From Bacillota bacterium (GTDB lineage: Bacteria > Bacillota > Clostridia > Lachnospirales > Lachnospiraceae): a stretch of 63,833 bases of DNA. Made by a program: the position numbers and the translations under genes. Below the pieces are notes generated by a model. That model did no database searches, was not told the DNA's origin, and saw nothing but the letters and a program-made list of their open reading frames with translations. Shown here piece by piece: positions 1 to 9,059 of the stretch (position 1 is its first letter; the number at the start of each line of letters is the position of its first letter). Location: positions 1-63,833 of the forward strand of contig JAEZJV010000050.1 of NCBI GenBank assembly GCA_023415635.1, written 5' to 3'.

Positions 1-2
1 AC

Positions 3-395
3 GGTATATTTTCCTGCGGCAATGTCCTCTATGTGCACAGCTTGGTAGATCAGGTAAGTGCAGAGGGAGAACAGGTGGGAAAAAATTCTGCGGACTATCT
101 TATGATGGGAATGACACGTGCAAAAAATACCGTTTCAGTGAACTGTGGCAAAGGAATACGATTTGTAGTGCCGCAGAAGATATGCCTGACAGAAAATGAT
201 GACGATATTGAACTGCAGTTCCGCGCAACGGGTAAATATCTGGATCGATATGTAGAAGTTAATTCAGGGGGATGTCTTGTGAAACGACAGAAATTTCGCA
301 GTATATCGCCCAAAGAGGTTAGCAGATTGCATATTCCCAGGCACAGTATTCATGATGATTTGACTATCAGCATGAATGCTGATAAGATCAATTAA
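3..395 (+). CDS. FAD-dependent oxidoreductase, C-terminal fragment (5' end outside window)
   Basis: The reading frame is open from the window edge (first full codon at base 3) and ends at 395, so only about 130 C-terminal residues are present. It contains CGNVLYVHSLVDQVSAEGEQ followed by VGKNSADYL, which resembles the last NAD(P)/FAD-binding stretch of the FAD oxidoreductase subunit that accompanies GlpA-type glycerol-3-phosphate oxidases in clostridia. In those operons the order is GlpA-like dehydrogenase, this FAD protein, then a DUF1667 protein, and the DUF1667 gene follows here after 12 bases. The role in glycerol-3-phosphate oxidation is inferred from that context. The catalytic N-terminal half cannot be inspected. 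Confidence 0.72.
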   Translation, partial: GIFSCGNVLYVHSLVDQVSAEGEQVGKNSADYLMMGMTRAKNTVSVNCGKGIRFVVPQKICLTENDDDIELQFRATGKYLDRYVEVNSGGCLVKRQKFRSISPKEVSRLHIPRHSIHDDLTISMNADKIN

Positions 396-407
396 AGGAA
401 GATCATT

Positions 408-758
408 ATGCAAGAGAATCTGATTTGTATAAGATGCCCTGTTGGATGTGAACTGGACGTATTGGTAGAGAATGAGTGCGTCGCTGAGGTTGCCGGAAAT
501 CAGTGCCCTATGGGAAAAGATTATGCCGAGCAGGAAATTGCTTCGCCTGTACGGGTGTTCACAGCCATTATGAAGTGCAGAGGAAAGGACAAGCCATTCC
601 CGGTGAAATCCACCCGTCCAATCCCTAAAGACATGGTGTTAAACTGCGCGATGGAATTGAAAAAACACCATCCTTTGCCGCCGGTAAAACGTGGTGAGAT
701 TGTCGTAAAAGATATTTGCGGGACGGGGTGCGATATTATTGCTGTTGAGGATGCATAA
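408..758 (+). CDS. DUF1667 family Cys-rich protein of glycerol-3-phosphate oxidase operon
   Basis: This 116-residue protein has the DUF1667 pattern of paired cysteines: CIRCPVGCEL near the N-terminus, then NQCPMG, and CGTGCDI near the C-terminus. The middle contains the family-like stretch VKSTRPIPKD. In bacteria and archaea this family is encoded directly after the FAD oxidoreductase of GlpA-type operons and is thought to be a small metal or Fe-S accessory subunit. The gene starts 12 bases after the FAD oxidoreductase stop, with AAGGAAG upstream of the ATG, so the two are surely co-transcribed. Biochemical function is unproven for the family. Confidence 0.85.
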   Translation: MQENLICIRCPVGCELDVLVENECVAEVAGNQCPMGKDYAEQEIASPVRVFTAIMKCRGKDKPFPVKSTRPIPKDMVLNCAMELKKHHPLPPVKRGEIVVKDICGTGCDIIAVEDA

Positions 759-807
759 AAGACAGCTTAAGTATCAGACAAAAAATAAATGTAAAAGAGG
801 TGGAAAC

Positions 808-1308
808 GTGAATAAAATTACGATATCACAAGCACAGAAATTAACATCACCCAATCCGTTTGCGCTGGTTGGAACATGTGATAATAACGGACGACCAAAT
901 TTGATGGCGTTATCATGGTGGACATATGTCTCAAATAAACCAGCAACGATTGCTGTTTGTTTAAGTCAAAAGGGATTCTCCGGTTCTCTTATTAAGCAAA
1001 ACATGGAATTTACTCTGAATATTGTTGGAGAGAATCTAAAAAAAGAGGCATTTTCCTGTGGATGTGCTTCGGGACGTGACTTCGACAAGGTTCAGCAATT
1101 ATCTATTAAGCTTCTTCAGTCTGAGCATATCACGCCGATGCGTGTTGAGCAGTCAAGAGTGAGCTTTGAATGCAAGGTCATGCAGCATATCCCTGTACAC
1201 GATCATGACATATTTATTGCTGAAGTTCTGGAGATATATGGGAATGACTCGATTAAGCAGTTATATTCAATGAAAGGTTATTCAATGCTTGATACCGTTG
1301 ATTATTAA
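808..1308 (+). CDS. Flavin reductase-like (FMN-binding split barrel) protein
   Basis: A 166-residue protein of the flavin reductase-like, FMN-binding split-barrel family. The N-terminal section NPFALVGTCDNNGRPNLMAL matches the usual start of these proteins, followed by SWWTYVSNKP and a SQKGFSGSLI segment at the expected FMN phosphate site. The frame is open further upstream (to 739), but GTG at 808 has an AGAGGTGG ribosome binding site six bases before it and fits the family length, so it is the preferred start. Members bind FMN and act as NAD(P)H:flavin reductases or uncharacterised flavoproteins. The physiological partner is not evident; the gene follows the DUF1667 gene closely and may share its transcript. 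Confidence 0.8.
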   Translation: MNKITISQAQKLTSPNPFALVGTCDNNGRPNLMALSWWTYVSNKPATIAVCLSQKGFSGSLIKQNMEFTLNIVGENLKKEAFSCGCASGRDFDKVQQLSIKLLQSEHITPMRVEQSRVSFECKVMQHIPVHDHDIFIAEVLEIYGNDSIKQLYSMKGYSMLDTVDY

Positions 1309-1377
1309 AGACATATGCTAAAAAGCTAATTATTATTTGTATAAACACTATACAGGATTGTACAGAAAGGATTGACG

Positions 1378-2604
1378 ATGAACACTCAGGTATATAGCAA
1401 ACGCTATGAGATAGTTATCACTTTCCTGTTTTTTTTTACCTGGGGGGCCATATTTTTAGATCGGTTAACGGTGAGTTATGCTTCAACAGCTTTGTATAAA
1501 GACTTTAACCTAACAAATACGCAGTATTCGTCACTTAGTACGATAAACGCATTTACATTTGCATTTGCTTCCATAGTGGGAGGTATGCTTTCTGATCGTT
1601 TGGGCATATATAAGAATCTCCTTGCTCCGCTGACGATCATCTCTGGAATAACGTCTTTATGCTGCGCGTTGTTTGCAACCGAATATTATCACATTGTTTT
1701 AGCACGTGGAATAGTTGGCCTGGCGACAGGTGCAAATATGACTCTGATGTTTACGATCCTCGGGAACTATAACCCGAAAAACCTTGGACAAAACAGTGGC
1801 ATAGTAAACACAGGACCGCCTGTTGTTGCTTACATCTGTGGACCGATCATAATGACCAGGATTATTTCATCACTCACATGGAACTACTGTTATGCGTTAA
1901 CTGGCATACTTCTGGTCTTGACAGGACTGGCGATTTTATTCTTTGTTAAGGAAATAGAATCTGCACCCAAGGAGAAAAAGCATAAAACATTTAAATTTCT
2001 CGACATGTTTCGAAATAAAAACTATGTTCTTTGTATAGTTTATGGCATCTGCATTATGTGTGTATATTGGACGGTCAATCTATACGCAACGACATTTATG
2101 ACAAAAGTCATCGGTATAGACGCTATCAAGATGGGGTACATTGCAACCACTATGGGTATATTTGCCTGCGTATACGGCTTATTGGTTCCTGTGGCTTCTG
2201 ATAAGCTGGGACGCAAGAAGATACTGATCATTGCAGGATTTTTGTGCTGCCTTGCACCACTATCGATGAGCGCTTTCTCAAATCATGCACTCGCATTAGG
2301 ACCGTACATCCTGTTCGGCGGCATCAGTGGAGCTTTAACACCGATATGGTCGTCAATCATACCGATGGAGTGCCTTCCTTCAGGGCTTAAAGCAACTGGC
2401 AGCGGAATTGCTTACGGCATTACGGAAATCATAAGCGGTTCTCTGTGGCCAATATTGGCTGGGACGATTTCCGATACGAAAAGTATTTCGTCAGTTTTAA
2501 TTGTGGGAGGGATTCTTGCTCTTGTGGGATGCTCTATCAGCTTATTTATGAAAGAGTCGCACAAAATGATAAAAAGTAAACAGGATGAAATTACAAAGGC
2601 ATAA
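1378..2604 (+). CDS. MFS transporter (anion:cation symporter-like)
   Basis: About 408 residues with twelve hydrophobic segments, the expected size for a major facilitator protein. The loop after the second membrane segment reads GGMLSDRLGIYKN, the MFS signature, and a second copy VASDKLGRKK sits at the start of the C-terminal half. Similarity in layout is closest to the ACS group that moves organic anions such as sugar acids or phosphorylated sugars. ATG at 1378 lies seven bases after AGAAAGG, so it is preferred to the upstream TTG at 1372. Given the glycerol-phosphate-oxidase type genes just upstream, an organic acid or polyol-phosphate substrate is plausible, but the specificity cannot be read. 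Confidence 0.82.
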   Translation: MNTQVYSKRYEIVITFLFFFTWGAIFLDRLTVSYASTALYKDFNLTNTQYSSLSTINAFTFAFASIVGGMLSDRLGIYKNLLAPLTIISGITSLCCALFATEYYHIVLARGIVGLATGANMTLMFTILGNYNPKNLGQNSGIVNTGPPVVAYICGPIIMTRIISSLTWNYCYALTGILLVLTGLAILFFVKEIESAPKEKKHKTFKFLDMFRNKNYVLCIVYGICIMCVYWTVNLYATTFMTKVIGIDAIKMGYIATTMGIFACVYGLLVPVASDKLGRKKILIIAGFLCCLAPLSMSAFSNHALALGPYILFGGISGALTPIWSSIIPMECLPSGLKATGSGIAYGITEIISGSLWPILAGTISDTKSISSVLIVGGILALVGCSISLFMKESHKMIKSKQDEITKA

Positions 2605-2756
2605 CCAGGCTCTCGCAGCATCTTTATTGTCCGTTCGGCCTGACAGATTTCATTCTTTCCCTGGTAGCAACTGCTTCCGGGACTGTCGCACGTGTTCAAG
2701 TATCTTAAGTAGCAAAAATATGCGACTTTCACAATTTTCCAAACGCACAGATGTTT

Positions 2757-2790
2757 AGCCCTGACATGATATTAACATGCCAGGGCTTTT
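2757..2790 (+). terminator. Probable intrinsic terminator after MFS gene
   Basis: AGCCCTG-a-CATG pairs with CATG-c-CAGGGCT around an eight-base loop, and the stem is followed by TTTTATA. It lies about 150 bases after the MFS stop codon, with nothing convincing in between. Confidence 0.75.
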
Positions 2791-2796
2791 ATAACG

Positions 2797-2838
2797 GGCT
2801 CTGTGTCAATGGCTTTGTGTCAATGGCTCTGTGTCAAT
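2797..2838. repeat. Three tandem 14-base repeats
   Basis: Three adjacent copies of GGCTCTGTGTCAAT (the middle copy has T for C at position 5) start at 2797, 2811 and 2825. A related sequence, GGCTCTTTGTCAAG, occurs at 2882. The repeat resembles terminal inverted repeats of some ISL3-type insertion sequences, which suggests stacked or decayed element ends. Without a database comparison this stays a guess. Confidence 0.6.
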
Positions 2839-2881
2839 AGTTGGGGTGGGATTCCTCTGAATCCCGCTCCTTTTCTATGTT

Positions 2882-3162
2882 GGCTCTTTGTCAAGTCTTG
2901 GGGGGATTCTTTGAAAGCAAAAGTCTCTAGGTTAGGAACCATACTTCGCTCATGTTTGTAGAGAGGTAAGTGTGCGAGAATGATGGTAGAATAGAATATA
3001 CCTAGTAAAAATAAAAACGTGAAAAATATCAAAAAAACAGTTATAATGGAATCAATAGGAGGGATTATCATGAGTATACAGTATGATAGGAAATTTCAAG
3101 AGGATACATCTAAGTATTATTTAGAGAAGCTCTCTTCATTGAACCTCCGTTATGGAAGATGA
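2882..3162 (+). pseudogene. Possible insertion-sequence relic (left end plus transposase N-terminal fragment)
   Basis: The stretch begins with GGCTCTTTGTCAAG, related to the repeats just upstream, then runs through AT-rich non-coding sequence with a TATAAT at 3042. An AGGAGGG site precedes an ATG at 3070, which opens a 30-residue frame starting MSIQYDRKFQEDTSKYYLEK. That resembles the first residues of IS-type transposases or OrfA proteins, and it stops at 3162. A second short frame, 3152-3271 (39 residues, starting MEDELKDESNTGFIL), overlaps it and runs into the DegV ribosome binding site. Both look like remnants rather than working genes. This accounts for most of the 680-base gap between the MFS and DegV genes. 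Confidence 0.4.
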
Positions 3163-3287
3163 GCTTAAAGACGAAAGCAACACCGGATTCATATTAATGG
3201 GGTGCTTGAATAAAGTATTGTTAAATTTCATGTACTTCGAAATGGGAGTATATAAAAATATTATTGAGTAAAGGAGGCAGGGAAGAG

Positions 3288-4118
3288 ATGAAGATAATTA
3301 CGGATACATCAGCTTTGTACTCTCTACAGGAAGGAAAAGAATTGGGAATAGAAGTTATTCCAGCATGTGTTCTTGTAGATGGTGTAGTTTATAAAGATTA
3401 TGAGGATATTAGTGGGGAAGAGCTTCTGAAACTAATTGAACAGGGGAAGGTCCCCACATCCTCCCAGCCGGCAATTGGAGATGTGATTAATATTTTTGAA
3501 GGTACACAGGAAGATATATTGTATTTAACAATTGGAGATGGATTATCCGGTACATACCAGAATGCTATGGGTGCCAGAAACTGTGTGGAACAGAAGGAAC
3601 ATATACATATTATTGATACTCAGACTCTGGCAGGGGCTCAGCGTTTTCTTGTGCAAAAGGCAATGATGCTTAAGAAAGAAGGTGTGGGAATAGAGGAGAT
3701 TGTGAGACAGGTTAAAAAATCTGTTGTAACATCAGCTTCTTTCGTCATTGCTTCTGACTTTAATTTTTTGAAGCGAAGTGGAAGATTAACACCGATTGCA
3801 GCAGCTATTTGTAGTGTGATTAAGATTATGCCTGTATTGACACAAACTGAGGATATGAAGAAGATAAAGCCGTATGCTGTAAAGCGATCCTATAAAAAGG
3901 CAGTGGATGCAGTGATTGAGTATTTTAAAGGGATGAAAGTGAATCATGAGTATATCATTAGCATTGGACATGCTGGTGTTCGTCAAATGGCAGAAGATGC
4001 TGTGAAGCAGATTCGAAATCATTTCTCAGATACTACGATTGAAATATTCCAGTTATCTCCCACCTTGATTACTCATGGAGGACCTGGATGTATTACCATT
4101 CAGGCAATCTGCAGATAG
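3288..4118 (+). CDS. DegV/FakB family fatty-acid-binding protein
   Basis: A 276-residue DegV-family protein: ITDTSALY at the N-terminus, the Thr/Ser-containing loop TSSQPAIGD, then TIGDGLSGTYQNA and a C-terminal HGGPGCITI segment, all at the family's expected positions. DegV/FakB proteins bind a fatty acid and present it to the kinase FakA, which makes acyl-phosphate. ATG at 3288 is preferred because AAAGGAGG lies ten bases upstream; the frame itself begins at TTG 3264, inside the ribosome binding site region. The next gene, 13 bases downstream, is PlsY, the acyltransferase that consumes acyl-phosphate, so the pair makes biochemical sense. No FakA is present in the window. Confidence 0.9.
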   Translation: MKIITDTSALYSLQEGKELGIEVIPACVLVDGVVYKDYEDISGEELLKLIEQGKVPTSSQPAIGDVINIFEGTQEDILYLTIGDGLSGTYQNAMGARNCVEQKEHIHIIDTQTLAGAQRFLVQKAMMLKKEGVGIEEIVRQVKKSVVTSASFVIASDFNFLKRSGRLTPIAAAICSVIKIMPVLTQTEDMKKIKPYAVKRSYKKAVDAVIEYFKGMKVNHEYIISIGHAGVRQMAEDAVKQIRNHFSDTTIEIFQLSPTLITHGGPGCITIQAICR

Positions 4119-4131
4119 AAAGGGTAATAAC

Positions 4132-4752
4132 ATGAATATTAATATAGAAATATTAACAGTCATAATACTTGGATATATTCTTGGTTCAGTTCCTTTTGCA
4201 TTGGTGGTTGGCAAGGTGTTTTATCACAAAGATATTAGAAATTATGGAAGTAAGAACCTAGGTGGTGGAAATGCTGGAAGAGTTCTTGGGAAAAAAGCCG
4301 GTCTTGTGGTGATGACTTTGGATATTTTGAAGGTAACATTGGTAATTTTTCTGACTTCCTTTTTCTCCAATGTAGAGATGGTTTCCATAATTGGTGGTTT
4401 GGCTGCAGCAATGGGGCATTGCTTTCCCATATTTGCCAGATTCAAAGGTGGAAAGGCTGTTGCTGTTATGTATGGCTTTCTCTTTGGTATGGTATTATTT
4501 TGGGAGTACAGTTGGTGGATTTTCTTCCTTCCACTCATTAGCTTTTTAGTAGTGCTATATTTGTGGAAGATTATCGCCTTGGCAAGTATATCATCAGCTG
4601 TAATTAATACCCTTTTCATAGGAATTATTATAAAAGCGCCTCATTTATTTTGGGCATCACTCCTGTTTACAGTAGTAATTATTGTGCGACACAGGAAAAA
4701 TATCGAAAGAATTCTTCGTAATGAGGAAAATAAAATTACATGGATGGGTTAG
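4132..4752 (+). CDS. plsY: PlsY-type acyl-phosphate:glycerol-3-phosphate acyltransferase
   Basis: A 206-residue polytopic membrane protein with the three PlsY motifs: GSVPFALVVGKV and YGSKNLGGGNAGRVLGKKAG near the N-terminus, GHCFPIFARFKGGKAVAVM in the middle, and RHRKNIERIL near the C-terminus. PlsY transfers the acyl group of acyl-phosphate to glycerol-3-phosphate, the first step of phospholipid synthesis. The usual GATN of motif 1 is GGGN here, and motif 2 ends GGKAVA rather than GGKGVA, so this may be a second, divergent copy rather than the housekeeping enzyme. The start at 4132 follows AAAGGG. The DegV gene ends 13 bases before it, which suggests one transcript. Confidence 0.86.
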   Translation: MNINIEILTVIILGYILGSVPFALVVGKVFYHKDIRNYGSKNLGGGNAGRVLGKKAGLVVMTLDILKVTLVIFLTSFFSNVEMVSIIGGLAAAMGHCFPIFARFKGGKAVAVMYGFLFGMVLFWEYSWWIFFLPLISFLVVLYLWKIIALASISSAVINTLFIGIIIKAPHLFWASLLFTVVIIVRHRKNIERILRNEENKITWMG

Positions 4753-5054
4753 TTGATTATGTATTATAAGAAGAAACTTGGTATCAGCAATGGGTGGGAG
4801 TTTGGCATCCAAAATCCGTTTTGTTGAGTAGTGATTTCTATATATAAAGGCACTTTGGATTAAGAAATGGGATAATCTTCAGAAAGTTTGTTTGATGATT
4901 GTCCTTTTTCTATTTTCAGAAAGAGCGGTTGACTAATATTTGATGGTTCCTTTGACATTTCTAACAGGAGATGGTATTCTACTTCCAATAGTTACAATAC
5001 ATAAAAGAGAGGAAAAGCATGATTTCTATATTATAACGACATGCAGGAACGAAT
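4753..5054. other. Intergenic region upstream of GH94 gene
   Basis: About 300 AT-rich bases with no credible gene. There is no clear terminator for plsY and no clean consensus promoter. The ATG at 5055 has only a weak AGGAAC upstream. Confidence 0.6.
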
Positions 5055-7469
5055 ATGCAATATGGATATTTTGATGATGAAAAACGAGAATATGTAATCA
5101 CCAGACCGGATACTCCGGCCCCCTGGGCGAACTATCTCGGGGACCCTGAATACGGCGCTATTATCTCAAATAATGCCGGAGGGTATAGTTTTGCTAAGTC
5201 CGGCGCCGATGGTAGGATATTACGCTATGTATTTAATAATTTTGACCAGCCGGGCCGTTATATTTATATTCGGGATAATGACAGCAAGGATTACTGGTCA
5301 GCCTCCTGGCAGCCTGTTGGTAAGGAACTTACATCCTATCAGAGTGAATGCCATCATGGGACAGCATATACTCGAATGGTCGCAGAATACAGCAAAATTC
5401 ATTCCGAAGCATTATATTATGTTCCGCGGGGTGCCTCCTATGAGGTTTGGAATTTGAAATTAACGAATTGCTCTGACACGATACGCAATTTATGCATTAC
5501 AGGGTATGCGGAATTTACGAATAATAACAACTATGAACAAGATCAGGTCAACCTGCAATATTCACAGTTTATTACTAGAACTGCTTTCTGTGGTAATCGA
5601 ATTCGACACACGATCCATGGCAATCTAGATAAGCTGGAGGAAGGGAAAACGATTGATAACAAGACAGCGCTCGACCGCTTTTTTGGCTTAGCCGGAGCAG
5701 AAGCTTCCTCCTACTGCGGAGATAAAGATAAATTTTTGGGGCCTTATCATGGATATGGGAACCCAATCGGTGTTATCAATGGTAATCTGGGGAATGAGCT
5801 GAATTATAACGGAAATGGGTGTGGCGCTATTGCTACTACACTTACACTGGCACCCGGAGAAACAAAGCATCTGGCCTTTATCCTGGGAATGAAGCCTGAT
5901 CAGGAAGCAGAGAGTATCTTGAGACAATATCAGAATCCGGGAGAGGTATGTGAGAAGGAGCTGGAGGAGCTTATTACGTTCTGGCATGAGAAGCTTTCAC
6001 ATTTCCGGGTAAAAACTCCTAGCCCGGCATTTAATTCAATGATAAATACCTGGAATGCCTATAATTGCTTTATCACCTTTATCTGGTCTCGTGCGGCCTC
6101 CTTCTTCTATTGTGGCCTTCGTAACGGATATGGATATCGTGATACGGTTCAGGACATTCAAGGAATTATCCATCTTGCACCTGAAATGGCAGAGGAGAAG
6201 CTTCGGTTTATGCTTTCTGCACAGGTGGAGCATGGTGGTGGCCTACCTCTTGTAAAGTTTACTCATAATCCGGGACACGAAGATACTCCGGAGGATGCCT
6301 CTTATGTAAAGGAAACGGGACATCCTGCTTACCGGGCAGATGATGCTTTATGGCTATTCCCGACCGTTTATAAATATGTTTCTGAAACAGGAAACCTTTC
6401 CTTTATGGATGAGATGATTCCTTATGCAAATCAGGGTCAAGGCACTGTTTATGAGCATTTGAAACGTGCAATCGATTTCTCCATGAACCATCTGGGAGTA
6501 CACGGTCTGCCTGTCGGGCTACATGCAGATTGGAATGACTGCTTGCGACTTGGAGAGAAAGGGGAAACAACTTTTGTTGCTTTCCAGTTCTATTATGCAA
6601 TGACAATTTTAAAAAAATTCGCACAGTATAAGGACGATAAGGAATATATTAAATACCTTGAGGATAGTCTGGAGAAATTAGGAGCTATGATCGAGGAATA
6701 TTGTTGGGATGAGGATCGTTTCATCCGTGGGTTCACACAAAGGGGAGAGACCATCGGAAAACGTTCCGATTCGGAAGCAAATATGTGGTTAAATCCACAG
6801 AGCTGGGGAGTGATCAGCGGTTATGCCACGGAGGCACAAGCCGATACAGCTCTTGACAGCGTATACAGGATATTGAATACAGGGTATGGAGCAGCTTTAA
6901 TGGACCCGCCATACCATGAACATGCCTTTGAAGGTGCTCTTGCCGTTATTTATAATGCCGGATCGAAGGAAAATGCGAGTATTTTTTCACAGACCCAGGG
7001 TTGGATTATTCTTGCGGAAGCTTTGCGGGGACACGGTAGCCGTGCATTCACCTATTTTATGGAGAACGCTCCCGCTGCCCAGAATGATCGTGCGGAAATA
7101 CGTAAACTGGAACCTTATTGTTATGGGCAGTTCACTGAAGGCAAATACAGTCCTAATTTCGGCCGTTCCCATGTACATTGGCTTACCGGTACTGCATCTA
7201 CCATTATGGTAGGCTGTATCGAGGGTATCTTAGGGATGCGTCCGGACCCTTATGGAATTAAGATAGACCCATCTATTCCAAAGGAATGGGAAACCTTTGA
7301 GATAGAGAAGGATTTCAGAGGAAGTCATTTGCATATCATGGTTCATAACCCTGGTCATGCAGAATCGGGGTGTAAAAAGCTTACGGTTGATGGTATGGAA
7401 ATAGAAGGGAACTATATCCCTGCTGAGCTGCTGAAAGAGTATACAGAGATTGAGTTGACGATATCTTAA
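5055..7469 (+). CDS. GH94 family disaccharide phosphorylase (cellobiose/chitobiose phosphorylase-like)
   Basis: An 804-residue protein whose start, YGYFDDEKREYVITRPDTPA followed by PWANYLG, and whole layout match GH94 inverting phosphorylases: N-terminal beta-sandwich (about 1-290), helical linker, then an alpha/alpha barrel. The catalytic Asp is expected in ADWNDCLRLG (Asp495), and GYRDTVQD supplies substrate-site residues. GH94 enzymes split a beta-linked disaccharide with phosphate to give a sugar 1-phosphate. No signal peptide is present, so it acts in the cytoplasm. At the position where cellobiose phosphorylases carry a Glu in an IESQG-type motif, this protein reads LNPQSW, so strict cellobiose specificity is doubtful. 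The next gene on the strand is a GH140-like glycosidase. Confidence 0.9.
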   Translation: MQYGYFDDEKREYVITRPDTPAPWANYLGDPEYGAIISNNAGGYSFAKSGADGRILRYVFNNFDQPGRYIYIRDNDSKDYWSASWQPVGKELTSYQSECHHGTAYTRMVAEYSKIHSEALYYVPRGASYEVWNLKLTNCSDTIRNLCITGYAEFTNNNNYEQDQVNLQYSQFITRTAFCGNRIRHTIHGNLDKLEEGKTIDNKTALDRFFGLAGAEASSYCGDKDKFLGPYHGYGNPIGVINGNLGNELNYNGNGCGAIATTLTLAPGETKHLAFILGMKPDQEAESILRQYQNPGEVCEKELEELITFWHEKLSHFRVKTPSPAFNSMINTWNAYNCFITFIWSRAASFFYCGLRNGYGYRDTVQDIQGIIHLAPEMAEEKLRFMLSAQVEHGGGLPLVKFTHNPGHEDTPEDASYVKETGHPAYRADDALWLFPTVYKYVSETGNLSFMDEMIPYANQGQGTVYEHLKRAIDFSMNHLGVHGLPVGLHADWNDCLRLGEKGETTFVAFQFYYAMTILKKFAQYKDDKEYIKYLEDSLEKLGAMIEEYCWDEDRFIRGFTQRGETIGKRSDSEANMWLNPQSWGVISGYATEAQADTALDSVYRILNTGYGAALMDPPYHEHAFEGALAVIYNAGSKENASIFSQTQGWIILAEALRGHGSRAFTYFMENAPAAQNDRAEIRKLEPYCYGQFTEGKYSPNFGRSHVHWLTGTASTIMVGCIEGILGMRPDPYGIKIDPSIPKEWETFEIEKDFRGSHLHIMVHNPGHAESGCKKLTVDGMEIEGNYIPAELLKEYTEIELTIS

Positions 7470-7670
7470 TTTTATAACGTAACCTGATTAGAGGAAAAAC
7501 AAAATGGTAGAAAATATGGATCCTATGTTTTAAGGAAGAGAACAAAAAGGATAATGTAAAATACCGTGACAAGAAGAAATGACACCGGGGGATTTTGTGA
7601 GTTTGCATCATCTTATCGTGTGGGGAAGTATTTGTATAAAAACATTGTAAAAGGAAGGCAACCTAGAAAG

Positions 7671-9014
7671 ATGAGTGAAATTCAATTACTAAAAGTAAGC
7701 AATGATAAGAGATTTATAGTGAAAGAAGATGGAACTCCGTTCTTTTGGCTCGGTGACACTGCATGGGAGCTTTTCCATGCCCTGACTAGGGAGGAAGCAG
7801 ACCGGTATCTGGAGAACAGAGCACAACTGAAATTTACGGTCATTCAAGCAGTGGCTCTTGCAGAACTGGACGGCATAAGAGAAGGCAATGCATATGGCAG
7901 GAAGCCCCTTTTGCAGAACAGCTGGGGTGAATATGACCCTATCATGCCTGATGAAAGAATTAACGAAACAGATAAATATACGTACTGGGACCATATAGAC
8001 TACATCATTGATAAGGCTGCTTCGTTAGGTCTCTATATCGCACTTTTACCAACCTGGGGTGATAAATATCATATCTGCTGGGGAAAGGGTCCGGAGATAT
8101 TTAATGAAGAGAATGCAAGAATTTATGGTAAATGGTTGGCTAAACGGTACCAGGACCGGAAGAATATTGTATGGGTACTCGGTGGAGACAGACAGCTGAT
8201 CACAGCAAAGCATTTTGCAATTATTAATGAAATGGCAAAAGGAATTCGTGACGGTGAGACACAAAAGCATCTGATGACGCTGCATCCGGCTGGAACCTTC
8301 TCTTCCTCCTATCATGTACATGAGGAAGAGTGGCTGGATTTCAATATGATACAATCCGGTCATGACTTTCAAAACAATGAGAATTATAAAAAAGTGACTG
8401 AGGATTATAACAGAAAGCCAGTTAAGCCAGTTATCGATGCTGAGCCCCGCTATGAAGACCATCCGATTAAATTCAATCCGGTAAACGGCTATTTTGATGA
8501 TTTTGACGTACGACAGGCGGCCTATTGGGCACTGTTTGCCGGTGCATGCGGTCATACTTACGGACATCACAGTATCTGGTGCATGTGTAAGGCTCCGACG
8601 GATTATTTTATAATGACCTGGCAAGCTGCACTTAACCGTCCGGGTGCCTGTCAGATGCAGTATGCCCGTGCTCTGATGGAATCCAGACAATTCACGGATT
8701 TAATTCCAGACCAGGAGCTGGTTGCAGGGAATTATGAAGGTGCTAACCATATCAAGGCCACAAGAGGAAAGGATTATGCCTTCCTATACAGTCCGAACGG
8801 TTTAAAGCTTCAGGTAAATATGGGGCGTATTTCGGGGGAAAACATAAAGGCCTATTGGTACAATCCAAGAAATGGTGAAGCAAAGTATATCGGAGAAGAA
8901 GCAAATAAAGGTGTGGCTACCTTCACCCCTCCGACGAGCGGACGTAATAATGATTGGATATTGGTTCTCGACGATTCCAGAGTAAATTACGCAATACCAG
9001 GAATGGTAAATTAA
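7671..9014 (+). CDS. GH140-like (DUF4038) glycoside hydrolase
   Basis: A 447-residue protein with the DUF4038/GH140 TIM-barrel pattern: DGTPFFWLGDTAWELF near the N-terminus, TVIQAVALAEL, LPTWGDKY and IVWVLGGDR, then VIDAEPRYED. In GH140 apiosidases the catalytic pair is an Asp and a Glu; GGDR and DAEP are the matching positions. The C-terminal 90 residues resemble the small beta-domain with NPRNGEAKYIGE and a final NDWILVL. No signal peptide is visible, so it should be cytoplasmic like the GH94 enzyme before it. ATG at 7671 fits the family start; the frame is open back to 7566. Substrate is unknown; known GH140 members remove apiose from pectin. Confidence 0.83.
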   Translation: MSEIQLLKVSNDKRFIVKEDGTPFFWLGDTAWELFHALTREEADRYLENRAQLKFTVIQAVALAELDGIREGNAYGRKPLLQNSWGEYDPIMPDERINETDKYTYWDHIDYIIDKAASLGLYIALLPTWGDKYHICWGKGPEIFNEENARIYGKWLAKRYQDRKNIVWVLGGDRQLITAKHFAIINEMAKGIRDGETQKHLMTLHPAGTFSSSYHVHEEEWLDFNMIQSGHDFQNNENYKKVTEDYNRKPVKPVIDAEPRYEDHPIKFNPVNGYFDDFDVRQAAYWALFAGACGHTYGHHSIWCMCKAPTDYFIMTWQAALNRPGACQMQYARALMESRQFTDLIPDQELVAGNYEGANHIKATRGKDYAFLYSPNGLKLQVNMGRISGENIKAYWYNPRNGEAKYIGEEANKGVATFTPPTSGRNNDWILVLDDSRVNYAIPGMVN

Positions 9015-9059
9015 ATTAAATTAAATGGATAGTCCATGATTTGTTAAATAATTTTGTCG

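Noticed and set aside
2820..3071. Minus-strand frame of 83 residues
   Set aside because: It runs through the repeat and IS-like relic, has no ribosome binding site, and the peptide has no recognisable family features.
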